NCBI RefSeq assembly: GCF_901709675.1
Contig: NC_051107.1
Coordinates: 6,946,001 to 7,010,000 of the forward strand
DNA: 64,000 nt
Source: Syngnathus acus
Taxonomy: Eukaryota; Chordata; Actinopteri; Syngnathiformes; Syngnathidae
Reading direction: 5' to 3'
The notes below the pieces were generated by a model, which saw nothing but the letters and a program-made list of their open reading frames with translations, was not told the origin of the DNA and searched no databases. Positions 1 to 12,100 of the stretch are shown piece by piece (position 1 is the stretch's first letter; every line of letters starts with the position of its first letter). A program made the translations under genes and the position numbers.

Positions 1-415
1 TTAGTCAGAGCGCTCGGGCCTTTGAAGGCTCCGCCGTTGCCGAGGGTGGAGAAGGGCGCCGGCGTGGAGGAAGCGCTTAAGGCGAAACCTTTGAACCCTT
101 TGAAGGCCCCTGCGGCCTCACCCTGAAACACAGTGAGATGTCCACGACATGATGATGATGATGATGTCATCCGTTTTACCTCTGCACCAACATTCCGCCG
201 CTTGGCCTTTTTGATGGCGCGGTTTTTCATCACATCTTCGGTGGCCACCGAGAAGGTTCCGGCCTAGAGGCACAAACGGATAAAACCCCCCGTCGCACAC
301 TGAAGCCTAAGCAAAGCAAAGCCTTGTTGTGGAAACGAGACATCACCTCCTCGCCCTCGTCCTCCTGGTCCCAGTTCCGATCCGTGAGCTCTTTGTCTGC
401 GATCCGCTTCGCCAT
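1..415 (-). CDS. nup50: Nucleoporin 50, amino-terminal part (partial, runs off window start)
   Basis: NUP50 is a mobile FG-nucleoporin of the nuclear pore basket that binds importin-alpha through its amino terminus and helps dissociate import cargo. Three coding exons are visible on the minus strand: 415-347 (start codon at 415-413, protein begins MAKRIADKELTDRNWDQED), 263-180 (GTFSVATEDVMKNRAIKKAK) and 122 down to the window edge (GAFKGFKGF, GAFKG). The first two match human NUP50 almost residue for residue, including the importin-binding start and the basic KKAKRRNV segment. The third carries the first FKGF-type repeats. All junctions are GT-AG and in phase 0, and the second intron is only 57 bp. 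The rest of the gene, including the Ran-binding domain, lies outside the window. It is head-to-head with phf21b, as in human 22q13. Confidence 0.95.
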
Positions 416-2028
416 CGCACCTGTGCTGGCGCACACACACTCAGCTCGTTAGTCGACTTGAAAAGGGACAGTGCGCTTGCGCCGGCCGCGGCAAACGGGT
501 CACGAGGTCATTCCTCCCTCGTTGTCCACTCTGCACCCTGCACGCCGCCGCGCCTCAACCAATGTAAGCAAATGCATTCATTCTCTTTTTGTTTTATTGT
601 TCCTTTGCTTTTGTATCCACGCCTGTATTCTTACCAATAAAATCAATGGAGAGAAGCAAGTCGAGTGTGCGTGTGGTCGTGACAAGTGAGGTCGACTTGA
701 GTCCGTAAAAAGTTGATTTTGTAAGTAAGGCGGCGGCGTGGTCACGTAAAGCCGTTTAGGCGGCGAACGTCCTCTTCAATCAAGCCCGCTCGGGAGCTAG
801 CGTTAGCGTCATACGGCTAACGTCTCCAGGCAGGGGGGGTGGGGGGGCGATTTGCGAGTTCGTACCTTGCGTGTCGGCACGAGTCCAAAGCGTGGACGAG
901 AAGGACGAGAATAGGTCCGGCTGAGCTTTTACACTCCACGCGTGACGCTAAGTGGCATCACAATTAACACGGCAGAGACTTTAACGAGAGAAAATGGTCT
1001 TAAGCCGCCATTTCACGTAGCGACGCATCCGCACCGCAGGAGTTTGCCGCTCGGGCGCTTTTGTGCGCATGCGCGCTCCTCGGCATTCTGGGAATCGGAG
1101 TTTTCCCGCAGACAAGAAGACAACACTAAAGACAACACTTGGCGACGGCGTGTAGTCTATTCTATTATTTAGCCATTGTGAAGGAGAAATTACGTGGAAA
1201 CACCTTCCACTCTGCAGAGGAGCTCGTCAGCGGAAACAGCTGAGGCGATGCACATTTCTTTCCCGACTGTCCAGCTGGTGGCGACACCGATCAGATGGTG
1301 GGAAATTAGACAGCAAGTGCCCCCCCCCCTATACTACTATCGTCATCACCAACAAAACATTTCTAATAGAAGACAGTCATATCATTTAACGTAATTCTTA
1401 TCAAGTTCAATATTATTTTAAGCAAGGGGGGGGGGAGACTGCACACAATTATTAGATTAGTAAACAGCAACTTTCGTGCGTCCGTGTACTTGAAAAGTTT
1501 AGTTTGAATATTTTCATGTTCATTTGGGGGGAGTGTACTTGATTAGTAGTTTGTGATTTGTGCTCCGCCGTTTGTGTCTCCTGGACCGAATGCGCGTGCG
1601 CATTAGGCGGGTAGGGGCGGGGCCGCTGGCGTGTGCTCCATCCGGGTACTGGAAAGTCACCATTGACAGCCGAAGCACAACTTTTCCGCAGGCAAAGTGA
1701 AATCAAGCCGCGGACTCGGACACAATCTAGTTCCCGCTTTTCAACTTAAATTAGTGGGAAGAAGGTGCGGCCGTCCCCCGGTCGGAGCCGGGGTCACTCG
1801 CCCATCCCCTGGACAGCAGCCATACGGCGTTGGACGGCTTTGCGGCGGCTTCCGAGCACTTTTGGAGACGGGCGGAAAGTCGGTGATGAGTCCCGGGCTG
1901 CCAAAGAAGCGACAACTTGCTCCCCGAGCCGTCTAGTTCTGCTTTGGCTTGTTGTCGCTCGAAAACAGGGCAATTTGGCCCCGAAGTTGGCGACGAAAGT
2001 GGGAGCAAAGTGCTTTTGTGGACCTAAC
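416..2028. promoter_or_regulatory. Divergent nup50 / phf21b intergenic region (putative bidirectional promoter)
   Basis: This 1.6-kb stretch separates two divergently transcribed start codons and should hold both promoters and 5' UTRs. It is GC-rich and CpG-rich, especially 880-1140 and 1590-2028. It has short G and C runs (832-846, 1320-1329, 1427-1436) and GCTAGC/GTTAGC-type motifs near 796-818. A plus-strand AATAAA near 637 has no gene that it obviously serves. I see no convincing coding exon. The transcription start sites cannot be placed from sequence alone. Confidence 0.5.
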
Positions 2029-5000
2029 ATGGAAGTACAAGGCCCGCAAGAGGCGCTCAAAGTGGAAATCCAATGTCATCAGGTAAGCAGCGGCGGCGGC
2101 GGCAGCAGCAGCAGCAGCTGCCGTGTTGCTGTTCTTCATTCTCGTGGAGGACGCGAAAGAGGTGAAAGGCAAATGTCGTCCACCACTGTGGGCCCGTTCG
2201 TTCGTTCGTTCGCTCGCTCGCTCGCTCACTTCGGCCAGCACTTGGTACCGTTCGGCCTCGTTTCGCTCGCTCGCTCGCATGGCAGCGGCGGCGTTTGTTG
2301 GTGACTGACGGACGAGAAAGAAGCTTAGCTAATGCGGCGTTGGGCTCGGACGCGAGATGAATATTTATGAGGGACAAGAAACATCCATGGCCGGTCGCTT
2401 TGTTCCTCACTTGAGACACTTTTCACGCAACTACTTGTGTGAACGTGCAAAAGCACAGCCCGGAGCTGAACACGCCGCCCCAAGCCCACTCCAAAACAAA
2501 ACCAAAAACACCTAACGGGCCGACGATGAGATGAGATGAGGCGAGACGTCGTTTGCGTGCGTGCCAAACTTTATTTCCTCGCAAATCTTCTGAGCTCCCG
2601 CCGCTTAGCCTGACTGCTAAAGGGTTGATGACGTTCGCACGTCGTCACGTCAAGTTTGGTGTGCTTTTCGTGTCAGCTGCCGTTGTTGTTTTGTGTGGCT
2701 TGTGCTCTCAAACTTGGGTGACAATTATTAGCGTCCATTTTGAACGTGTCCGAGCGGCGAGCCACGTAGCTCGGCTAACTCCAAACACAACCCGGAGCAA
2801 AGTTGACGTGAACGGCGGCTCGGCCACTTTGTCTTTTGACCTCTTTTTCCTCCCCCATTTTGTTGCGAGTTAGCACTTAGTCCGCCGGTATGATCGCTTT
2901 TGTGTCACGTGACGCCAGCGCCGCCTTGTGATTGGCCCACGACGACGCCTTCACTTGCTTGCTTCTTTTCACTCCCGATGGCAGCTCCGAGGCCTCCTCG
3001 TTCGGCGGGCGAGCGAGCGGCTGTTTGCTGTCTGGCGGGGCGAGGGAGAGAGAGGATGGCGGCCGTGGGCTTCAGCACCGCGGCCGTGGGCTTCAGCAGC
3101 CGTGGGCTTCAGCACCGCGGCCAGCTCCGCGCCTTCTCCGCCCCTCCCTCCACACAAGTTTGTGTGTTTTCTGTCTTTGTGTGGAGCAGGACTTTTCAAA
3201 GAGACGGTCGATATTGTTTGACTCGAGCTGCCTGATTGAATCGATCCACTTTTGCTGTGGAATGTTGTTTCTCCAAGCACTTGCTCAAGTTGTGATTCCA
3301 CTGTAAGGAGGGGATCTGCTTTCTTTCCCCTCTGCCTCCCCTCCCCTCCGCTCTCTGGCCTCACTTTCATAGTGGAAGCGTCCATTTTGCGACAGAAGGG
3401 GTACTTCCCCCCCCCCCCCCCCTCCCCCAAACATGGAGAGCAAAAAGTCTGCTGAGGAGTTTGGCTGAGGAGGAGGTTGGAGGGAGGGGGGATGGGCCTC
3501 ATTCATGGCCGACATTACCATTTTGATTGCTTTGATGCTGTTTTGGGTGAGGGGGAGGGGTGGAAAGCACAGAAAGGCCACTCAGCACTGCGCAGACATG
3601 TTGCCTTGCTGTTTTTTCCCTTTTTCTTTGCTTCTACAACACATCTTGCGCTTTAGCAAACACAACGTCACTTTTGCTTTGCACACTTACTGTCAAAGTC
3701 GAGCATCACTGCGTGCAGGCAGGCACGCACGGTTTTGCGGCGATACGTGTTGGACATGATTGCGCGACTCTTTGCCCTTCTTTTGTTTGCCCTTCTTTTG
3801 TGACAAATGTCGTCTCTATGGAACAGATTTGAACGAGTATGAGAAGGCAGCATCCCTCATGCATCCTTCGCACTAGCTTGGCAGTAGCTGACTTTTCCGA
3901 GTTTTGGAATCTTGAAGCGGAATTCCAATGGCCATTAAAATAATGGAAATGTTATTATTTCCAAAAAAGTCCAATGATAAGTATCGGATTGAACCTTTCT
4001 TGTCAGGAAAATGGCAGCGGGGCCACATGCGGGTTTTCGGAAGCACTCTGCCGTACGTACGTACGTCCGAAAACAGGTCGGACCGAACAATTGACTTTGC
4101 TATGAAGGCGGAATCCCCAACATTTGAGTCGTCGCTTCTTGGCCGGCCGGCCAAAATTGGGAGTCGGGTGGCCGTCGAGCAGGCACGCTAGCGTTCTGAT
4201 GCTAACATTCTGCCACTAACATTCTTCTGCCCTTGTGTTGCAGGGTCCGACGCTGTGCAAAGGCCTGAATGAAGTTCCCAATGGACAGGTAGGCGGGGCC
4301 ATCTTTCCTCTGGTCCACCTGCGTGCGTGCGTGCGTGCGTGCGTGCAATGTTGTCTGGCTGGCGTGTGTACCTTTTGTCTGTATTGTTGTGGGATGCCTT
4401 GCACCCAAAGACAAATGGGGGTCCGTGGATTAGTGTGGCCTGGACACACAGCACCTCCTCCCCACTTTCAGTGCCACTTGAACTGCGTTGCATGTGCGCA
4501 GAAACTGGCGGTGCGGAGTTGCCCGGTGGGCGCCGGCAAGCCGCCATCCCTCATCAAGCCCGCTGGCCAGGCCATCTCCAAGGCTCCCGTCGCCGCGGTG
4601 ACGACGTCGACGCACCTCAAGGGGCAGAAGGCGCCCCCCGGCTTGGAGCCGCAGCCGCTGGGAGCTCACCCGTCGGGAGCCAGGAAGGCCCCGGAGCTTC
4701 CTCCCACGCAGGTAACCTCGCCATCGCCGCGCCTTACTCGCGTTGGCCGCAACTACTGGCGACATGAACAAAGCACAACAGGCCACGTATTTGTTACCCT
4801 GGCTTAGCTAATAGACAAAGTAGCGGGGGGTTGGGGGTAACTGCTTACGTGACAACAGCTAGCGTGTGTAAGTCAAAAAGCGCCTTTCGTTATTTGGAAC
4901 AAGATGTGAAGCCACACGCTTGCTTTCTCGTCCTCGCCTGGAAGTTTTTCCTGGAGGAGCGAGCGCAAGATTGATTGAGGGAATGCATGAGAGAATGATT

Positions 5001-8000
5001 GAATGAGTGCTGAGGAGCGCTGTTGCCATGGAAACTGCTCAGCCCCGCTGGTCGGGGGGTCAGCGCAGCAGCAGAGAGAAGGAACAAAAAAACAGCTGCC
5101 ATTAGTCGTCTTTTCACCTTCTCGTGCACTGCTGCCGCCGTGACCCCCCCACCTCACGTGTGCAGCGACCTCTGCAGGAGAGCAGCCTCTGTCAGCACGA
5201 GCACAAAGTCAGTGGAGGGCACCTTTTGGCTTTTTGTTTTGGGAGGCCTCCCTTTGTCAACGCCCCGTTCGGCTCGGCCCGGGAGAAAAGAAGCGCGATT
5301 AAAGGGGGGGGGGGGAGCTCTGGTGCTACAAAAATACCCCTTTCTGTGGTTGCCATGAGAACTGGCCTAGCCCCCCTTTCTGTCCCCCCCCCCCCTCACA
5401 ACACGGCAGAACCACAGAAGAAGAAGAGGGGGAGGGGGGCCGGCAGATTTGCCGAAGTTAGCTCGTTTGTTCGGCTAGCAAAGCAAAAGCAGCTTCTTCG
5501 AAACTCGCGCAACCGTTCACTGGACTGGATGCGATGACAACACGATGCCGCTGCTGATTTTTCAACTTGCAGATGTCCGGCTCGCTCAGCTCGGTTCCCA
5601 TCACGGTGCCTCAAGTCAGCTCGCCGCAGCGGGCGGCCGGTCGGGTACTACCTCAGGTACTCGCTTGCTCGCTACGCTAGCTAAGCCGCGCGCTCCGAGC
5701 CGTCCGGTTTGGGATCCGTGCCTCGTTGTGTGGCGTTCAGGTCAGACCAAAGACGCCGATCCCCGACAGCCTTCCTCACAGTCCGTGCCGGAACGCCTCC
5801 CCGGCCCATCCGGGCCCCCGTCGGCAGCCTTACGACGGCCCGGCCCTGGACTCTGGCGGCCCCGCCCACCACGGCGCCGGCGTGGCCTACGCCATCATCT
5901 CGGCCGACGCCAACGGGGTGGCTGCCGTCAGCGAGGCCGTCAAGGTCAGACGCGTTGGTCTCGCGCTCCTTTTAGCATTGACTGGAACAAACTCTCAGCC
6001 ATTTTGTTGTCTTATGCTAACAAGGCACATTTGTGTTGCTGATGTCCTGGCACATTATTAGCATAATATTGCTCGCTTGCGTGTGTTCTCAGGTCATCAT
6101 CATCCAGCCTCAGGCACCCGGCGGCGGCGAGGAGGTGTCGCTCCCCCTGCCATCGCCCGCTCCTACCGGCAAGATGGAGGAGGACCTCACCAAGGAGGTG
6201 GGGCCAGGGCGGGAACCAGGGCTGCCACTTTCTGGCTTGTCAGGAAGCCACCATCTCACGCGCGCGCTCTCTCTCGCTTTTATCTCCTGCAGAAAATGTC
6301 CTTTATGGTCGCACTCGGGCTGGTCACCAACGAGCACCTGGAAGGTGAAGAGCCTCCCTCCTCCTGCATCTGCCCTCCTGTGCGTCTCAGCGTCTGCCTT
6401 TCTTTTTGTAGAACTCCAGCTGAAGAGGCAGGAGAGGAAAAGGCGCAGCACAGCGAACCCCGCCTACAGCGGCCTCTTTGAACCAGAGGTACCTTTTGCC
6501 TCGGCATTCTCTCGCCGGCCGACCGGCCATGACGTCACGGTGATCAGACGGGACCGCGCCGTCCGTGGCTTTTGTGTGTCCGCAGCGCAAGCGGCCGGCG
6601 TGGCATTACCTGACTGGCTCGCTCTTCCTCTCGCCACCAGGTAACACAATATGCACAGAACCATTTCAAGTGGCAATGGAAAAAAGGGCCACCCACGAAA
6701 TGAATCTTTGCTGTGGCGCTTTTCCAAGGAAAGCGCCGAGAGATGCCGTAGCGCTCTTGTTGCATTTGATTGCGGCGACGTTTGCTGCTCTTCAGCACTA
6801 AATGATGATGTCGTCGTCTGTCAGTGTGCGTCTGTCTCATGAGCTTTATGCAGCTAACGCTAATGCTAACACTGTTGCCTGCCTGCCTGCCTAGCCTTGC
6901 GCTTGCGTGCTGGGCCTAACGTGTGCTCTGCTTCCTTCCTTCCTTCCATCCACATGCTAGACTCTGAGGATTTCTGCTGGAAGGTAGGTCAGCTGACTTG
7001 ACCCCGCTTCTCTCTCGCTCGCTCGCTCACACCGCCCACCCGCCACTCTCGGCCCCTTTCAATTGTTGAAGAAAAGAACGCGTCTTGAGCAGAATCCTTT
7101 TGCTAGCCGAGTGCCAAAGTGGCGGGCCCACTTGGCGCGTGCGCTTTAGCGGCCCATCCGACAGCGCGTGCGCTTTAGCGGCCCATCTGACGCCGTGTGC
7201 GCTGGGCTGGGCGCAGGATGAGGCGGAGCGGGACCAGCGCTGCGCTGTGTGCCGGCGGGATGGCGAGCTGCGGCCGTGCCGCGGCTGTCCGCGAGCCTTC
7301 CACCCGGACTGCCTCTGGCCGCCGCTACCGCTGGAGAGCCCGCCCCGCGGACCCTGGTACTGCCCCAAGTGCCACAAGAAGGTGAGCTGGGAACGGCGCC
7401 CAGGAAGGTCGCCTGGCCTGGCCTGGCCTCTATGCCTGGCCTCTATGCCTGGCCTGGCCTGGCCTCTATGCCTGGCCTCTATGCCTGGCCTCTATGCCTG
7501 GCCTCTATGCCTGGCCTCTATGCCTGGCCTGGCCTCTATGCCAGGCCAGGCCTCTATCTGACGCCCCTCTCGCGCAGGTCCTGAACAAGGAAAACATGTC
7601 CTGGCCACGCAACTTTGTGCAGTCGTACGTCACGCACAAGACAGGTGGGTCCAAAACAAAGCGCATCGGGAACCGGTACCCAGTCACAAGTTTGCTTTTG
7701 TCGGCCATAGCCGGCCGGACAAATATTGTGCGTCCTCATCTCGCCGCAGTGCGTCTGGAGGAAAAGCGGCGTCTGCTTCGGCGAAACGTGGAGCTGAAGA
7801 AAGACTGCGCTCACCTGGAGGAGGAAGACCGGCAGCTCAGCAAGACGCTCCGAGTAAGTCACCAACCAAGCAACTGCCCTCTTGTTTGCATGTATCAGAC
7901 AATATTAAGATCACCCAGCTGCCCCAAGGTGCTAACGTGCTCTCTCCTCTCTCTCTCTCTCTCTCTCCCCAGCGCTGCCTGGATCGACGAGATGGTCTGG

Positions 8001-8185
8001 CGGCGCGGCAGCGAGACACGCTGGCGGCGCTGGAGCGACTCAAAACGCTCATCAGGCTCATCCGCCTTAGCGTGACGACCGCCTCCGCCTTGACGCCCGC
8101 CGGCCCGCCCTCCTCCTCTTCCCCGTCCTGGATGAAAAGCGAGCCGTCGGCCTCTCCTCTCCGGACCTTGCCAGGCAACAAGTAG
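2029..8185 (+). CDS. phf21b: PHD finger protein 21B
   Basis: PHF21B is a nuclear PHD-finger chromatin reader, paralogous to PHF21A/BHC80 of the LSD1-CoREST complex. Fourteen coding exons join in frame: 2029-2082, 4244-4288, 4502-4711, 5573-5656, 5741-5944, 6093-6197, 6293-6344, 6412-6488, 6586-6640, 6961-6983, 7217-7381, 7578-7644, 7750-7853, 7973-8185 (485 aa; human about 531). The start is MEVQGPQEALKVEIQ. B-paralogue markers are QVRPKTPIPDSLP and GVAYAIIS. FMVALGLVTNEHLE and KRQERKRRSTANPAYSG are shared by both paralogues. Exon 11 (7217-7381) is the PHD finger, with zinc ligands in CAVC, CRGC, HPDC and CPKC. It is followed by a coiled-coil segment (VRLEEKRRLLRRNVELKKD). An AT-hook like that of PHF21A is not evident. 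The first intron is 2.1 kb and the others are short. Confidence 0.95.
2083..4243 (+). other. phf21b: phf21b intron 1
   Basis: This is the longest intron of phf21b (2,161 bp). It is CpG-rich at its start. It holds a perfect palindromic E-box (2904-2913) close to an inverted CCAAT motif (about 2931), a short tandem repeat of about 20 bp at 3063-3122, a C run at 3411-3422, and an inverted repeat around a GTAC palindrome (4033-4074). No coding exon was recognised. Confidence 0.6.
2904..2913. promoter_or_regulatory. Palindromic E-box / CLEAR-like element
   Basis: The perfect palindrome GTCACGTGAC is the consensus for bHLH-Zip factors of the USF and MITF/TFE families. An inverted CCAAT box (ATTGG) follows about 20 bp downstream. 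The pair in a CpG-rich part of phf21b intron 1 resembles a core promoter, possibly for an alternative start. That function is inference. Confidence 0.4.
7411..7556 (+). repeat. Minisatellite in phf21b intron 11
   Basis: Imperfect tandem repeat of a CCTGGCCTCTATG unit, with some copies carrying an extra CTGGC. It starts about 30 bp after the donor of the PHD-finger exon and fills most of the 196-bp intron. The reverse strand carries the complementary purine-richer array. Confidence 0.85.
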
Positions 8186-8331
8186 CCCCGAAAGCCCGCC
8201 CGCCCCCTCCCGTCGTGGCCGGCCAGTTGATAATTTGTTTGTCCTGAGACCTCCGGTGCTTACGAGATTACTTTTTCTTTCTTTGTGGGCCTTAAACTTG
8301 GTGCGGTTGCTACAGAAGCAGCAGCAGCAAC

Positions 8332-8350
8332 TTTTTTTTTTTTTTTTTTT
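8332..8350 (+). repeat. Poly(T) run, 19 bp
   Basis: Uninterrupted T homopolymer in the phf21b 3' UTR. Confidence 0.9.
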
Positions 8351-9108
8351 GCCAAAACAAGTCAGCAAGTATTTGCCGAAGAAGAAAGTATTGCAGAGCA
8401 AAGTAGAGCAACTCAGCAGTATTGGCCCGTCGGATCAAATAGAGGAGCGCTCGATGCGAGGGTCCGGTCCGGTCCGGTGGGGAGTCGAGTCGCCCGTAGT
8501 TGCAACAAAGCCATTGGCCGAGGAAAACAATTCACCTAGTTTGTTGTTTGTCTGAGTGGCGACTTAGAAGTGGCGAGCGGTCACCGGGTAAGGTGCCTTG
8601 GTCTCGGTTGGCGGGGTGCGTTCAAATATGCCAAAAAGTTGTCTGTGTTTTTGTTGGAGTAGAATTTGCGACATGGCTAAGGTGTTGTGCCCGACTGGCC
8701 CCTGTCCGTTCCGTCTTCCTGCCGCCACTCCATCCAAAAAAGCGGCGCCTGATTCCGCCACGCCTCGCCTCGCCCCCCCCCCCCCCCCCTCCCCTCGCCT
8801 CACCTCACCCAAGCGGTCTTGTCCGGGAGAAACTGTGCAGTTATCAAAACTATTTTACGAGAGCACACCTTTGAACAAAGAACTCACTCTTGGCGTCTTA
8901 AAAGGTTTTCTATTCTTGTACGGAGCAGCAAAAACAATAGTTTGTCTCATGGGCCCCTCCCTCCCTCCCTCCTGCCCCTCGCCTCGCCGCGGGCGGGAAC
9001 TTGCCACTAGCCAGTAGATGAAGTCTTATGTCTTTGACATGCCAACGTAATAGTTCACTTTTTCTACTGACTTCTTATGAAAACCAGACCAAAAAAAATG
9101 GATTCCTT

Positions 9109-9114
9109 AATAAA
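9109..9114 (+). terminator. phf21b: Polyadenylation signal for phf21b
   Basis: First canonical AATAAA downstream of the phf21b stop codon. It would give a 3' UTR of about 0.95 kb. The assignment rests on position and motif only. Confidence 0.6.
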
Positions 9115-12100
9115 GATTTCATCTACGAAGGACGACACCTGTTTGTCATCTTGTCAAACGCTGACACCTCGCGGAGAACTCTTGAACTGCAGCCACTCTG
9201 CGCCTTGCTGTTTGTGCGACTTGTCATTGCCAAAGTGTGCCTGCCGCCTGCTTGTGTTTTCAGGAGTTGCTAACCGCTCAGCTCACTCACCACAGGTGCT
9301 TGAGGTCTGCAAGCGACGGGCACATCAAAGTTCCAACATGCTTGTGCAACGGGGAGTCACTTTTGCCGCCGGACGGACGGCTGGATTCGGCGCCACTCGG
9401 GTGACATTTTGCTGACTTGCTCTCCAAATGATCTTTTGTGATAAGAAAGGAAACTGCTTGCTTGCATGCGCTGCTTCAACACATTTGTGTGTGTATGTCT
9501 TGGAAGGAAGGAACTGAGGAAGGAAATGGAGAAGCTAAAAGTCAAGCTGACGCTCCTATGGCTGCGTGCCAAGGCCGGACTTCTGCGCCGCCTCTTCCGC
9601 TCGGAAATGTTGGCAGCGGATAAAGAATACACGCCCGTGAGTATTGATATCCGTCCATCCTTCCGTCTGTCCGTCACCATCCGTCGGTCGCTTCCAAAAG
9701 TGCAAGCCGTTAGCGCCGGCGGTTCCAACCTAAAGAGGTTCTTCTCCGGGCGGAGCCAGAAAGATAAAGTCGCTCCGCTCCGTTGCGCTATCGAGGGAAC
9801 TGAGCCAAAAGGCCAAACTGTCAATTAGCTGCTCACGAGGTTGTGTCCAGAGCCCAAGAACATGTTGGACGCAATCTGAGCCGAGCGGCGGCGGTTGCTC
9901 ATCACCTGGGCCGCCAAAACGCACGCACGCACGTGGAAGGAATGCTGGCGGGCTTTCTTCACCTGCACGCTTTTACACATGTGCACACATGTGCCCCCCC
10001 CCCTTCCCACGCACCCTGCTGCTCTAAAAACAAACCCCGGGGCCACGCAAATAAACGCAAGCGCTCCCTCCACATGCGACATATGGATGGGGAAGATGCC
10101 CCATGACGTGTAAGATTGGCGTGGGATTGTGCGGAGGACGGTGTTTCATTGGTGTGGAAAATGGCTGCGACGAGGCGTGAGAACGCCGTCCGTGCGTGCC
10201 TATGAGCCTGCTGACGTGACGCTAAACCAGCCCGACGGGCTCATTAGCTAGCAGACGATTAATGGGCTTTAACGAGCTTCCGCGGCAAAACGGGAAGCGG
10301 AGCCTACTGGCTAAGTGGTGCGGAAAAAGCTGCTAAGCTTGATGCCCAACAGGGGGCGCCGCGGACAGAATGTGGACCGGCGGCGGAAAGCCAAAGCGCT
10401 TTTTTTTTTTTGTCTTCGCGAGTACAGTCCTTCTCAAGCTGGATGTTGAGAAGCACGCTGCAGCTCCCGACCATCCCCAAAAGTGGACTCGTTGTGGATA
10501 GGTCAGCTTTTGAAAAGGCCACGCTGCCTCACTTGTTGGCGGAGGCGACGTCGTCCCAGCGGGCACAGGAAGCAGACGAGCGTCACGCTGTCACCTTCCC
10601 CTTGCTTCAAGTGACATCCGCGCGCGCGGGCGGGCGGGCTAATTGCTAACAGCATCCCGGGGAGCGGCTGACGAAGATTGGGAGCGAGGGCGCCTTTGCG
10701 GGAGTCACGTGACCTTAGCGCCGCTTGTGAGCGTGCTGGCAAAGTTTGGCCAACAATCTTAAGCTTTTGTTTTTGCAGTCAAACAAGTTGAGAAAAAAGA
10801 TAGTCCTCCCCAAAGGGATGGTAGGAAACGCCTGCCTGCACTTGCCTCAGCAGCTGGGGGGGGACGCCACCGACCCTCTACTGGCGCCCCCTTGTGGCTC
10901 GTTGCAGTAGAAGCGTTCAAATGATTGGACTTGAAGCGGCGTCCCTGCGGAGGGACAATTTGGCCTTGCCGTGCAGTGCGCTCGACTTTTTGCCCATCTT
11001 GTTGCTCCGCGCTGCCGTTTTTTGCTCTCATGGGAGGGTCTTCCCGTCTGCTCGGTCATCTTTGCAGCAGATGTGTCGGAAAAGAAAAGACAACCCCGAA
11101 AGCGTTGGGGAAGAAAGGCAATGGTGGAAACGGACATAGTTGGCCAAGGCGCTTTTGTTTAGGCTGACTTTGAAGGGCCAAGAAGCCTCGCTCGCTGGCA
11201 CGCTCGCATTCTTCTCACACTCGGGGCGGGAACCTTTCCGACGCTTACGACCTTGACTTTGTTTACATCGAGCAGGTGCTAAGCTAGGCTAACGAGCGGC
11301 AACACGGGGATCTTCATGCTCACGCCGATCCCGCTGATCTTTATCACAACACGCCGCCGCCGCCTCTGATTTCCTGCCAGCGTCCGGCTTCTGAACTCAC
11401 GCCGGCGGAATGTTTCCACCTCGGGGTGGGGCGCCGCCCTTTTGCTCTTGTCTATCGGTGCGGGGCGGAAACGACGGCAAGCAAAAGGAGAGGCCAAAAA
11501 GGGGGAAGGAAAGCGGCAGCCAGATGGCGGCTGCGCCGGTGACACGCTCACCCGCACCAGCATCTCCTGGGTGGCCCCAATAAACAAGAACACCTGACCT
11601 TCCTTCTCCAAATAAAGAGCCAGACCGCAGAAGACGGAACATTCTTCTGCCGCTTCGACTTGTCTTGTTGATCTCCAACATGTGCCACCCACAACCTCGC
11701 CGGCCTCCTGTCACCCGCTTTGGCGTCCGCTCCGTTTCTTTCTTGACCAGCATGCGCGCAGCTAACGTCGGGTGCCTTTTGCGGTTCTCTCTCGGAGCCC
11801 CGCCGCCACGTCTCAATTCGGCTTTTTCCCCCGGCCATGGAGTGGCGCTTTCTCATCAGATGGACAAACAAAGGCCCAATGCTGACAAATGTTGACAAAG
11901 GCCTTTGGCTTTTTGTCCTTTTTTGCCTTCCCTCCCTCCCTCCCTCCCTCCCTCCCTCCGCCCATTGCAAACTTTTGTCCCATATTTGTGTTTTCAGAGT
12001 GAAGCGTGACTGGAGCGTCAAAAGAAGGCACGCGCGCCGGAAACGGCGCTCGCCCGCTGCGACGGGATGCCGCAAAGGTAAGCACAGCCCAGGTGGCCCA

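Noticed and set aside
7411-7556. Considered a coding repeat extending the phf21b PHD exon
   Set aside because: A good GTGAGC donor ends the PHD exon at 7381 and the next exon continues in frame at 7578. The array is intronic.
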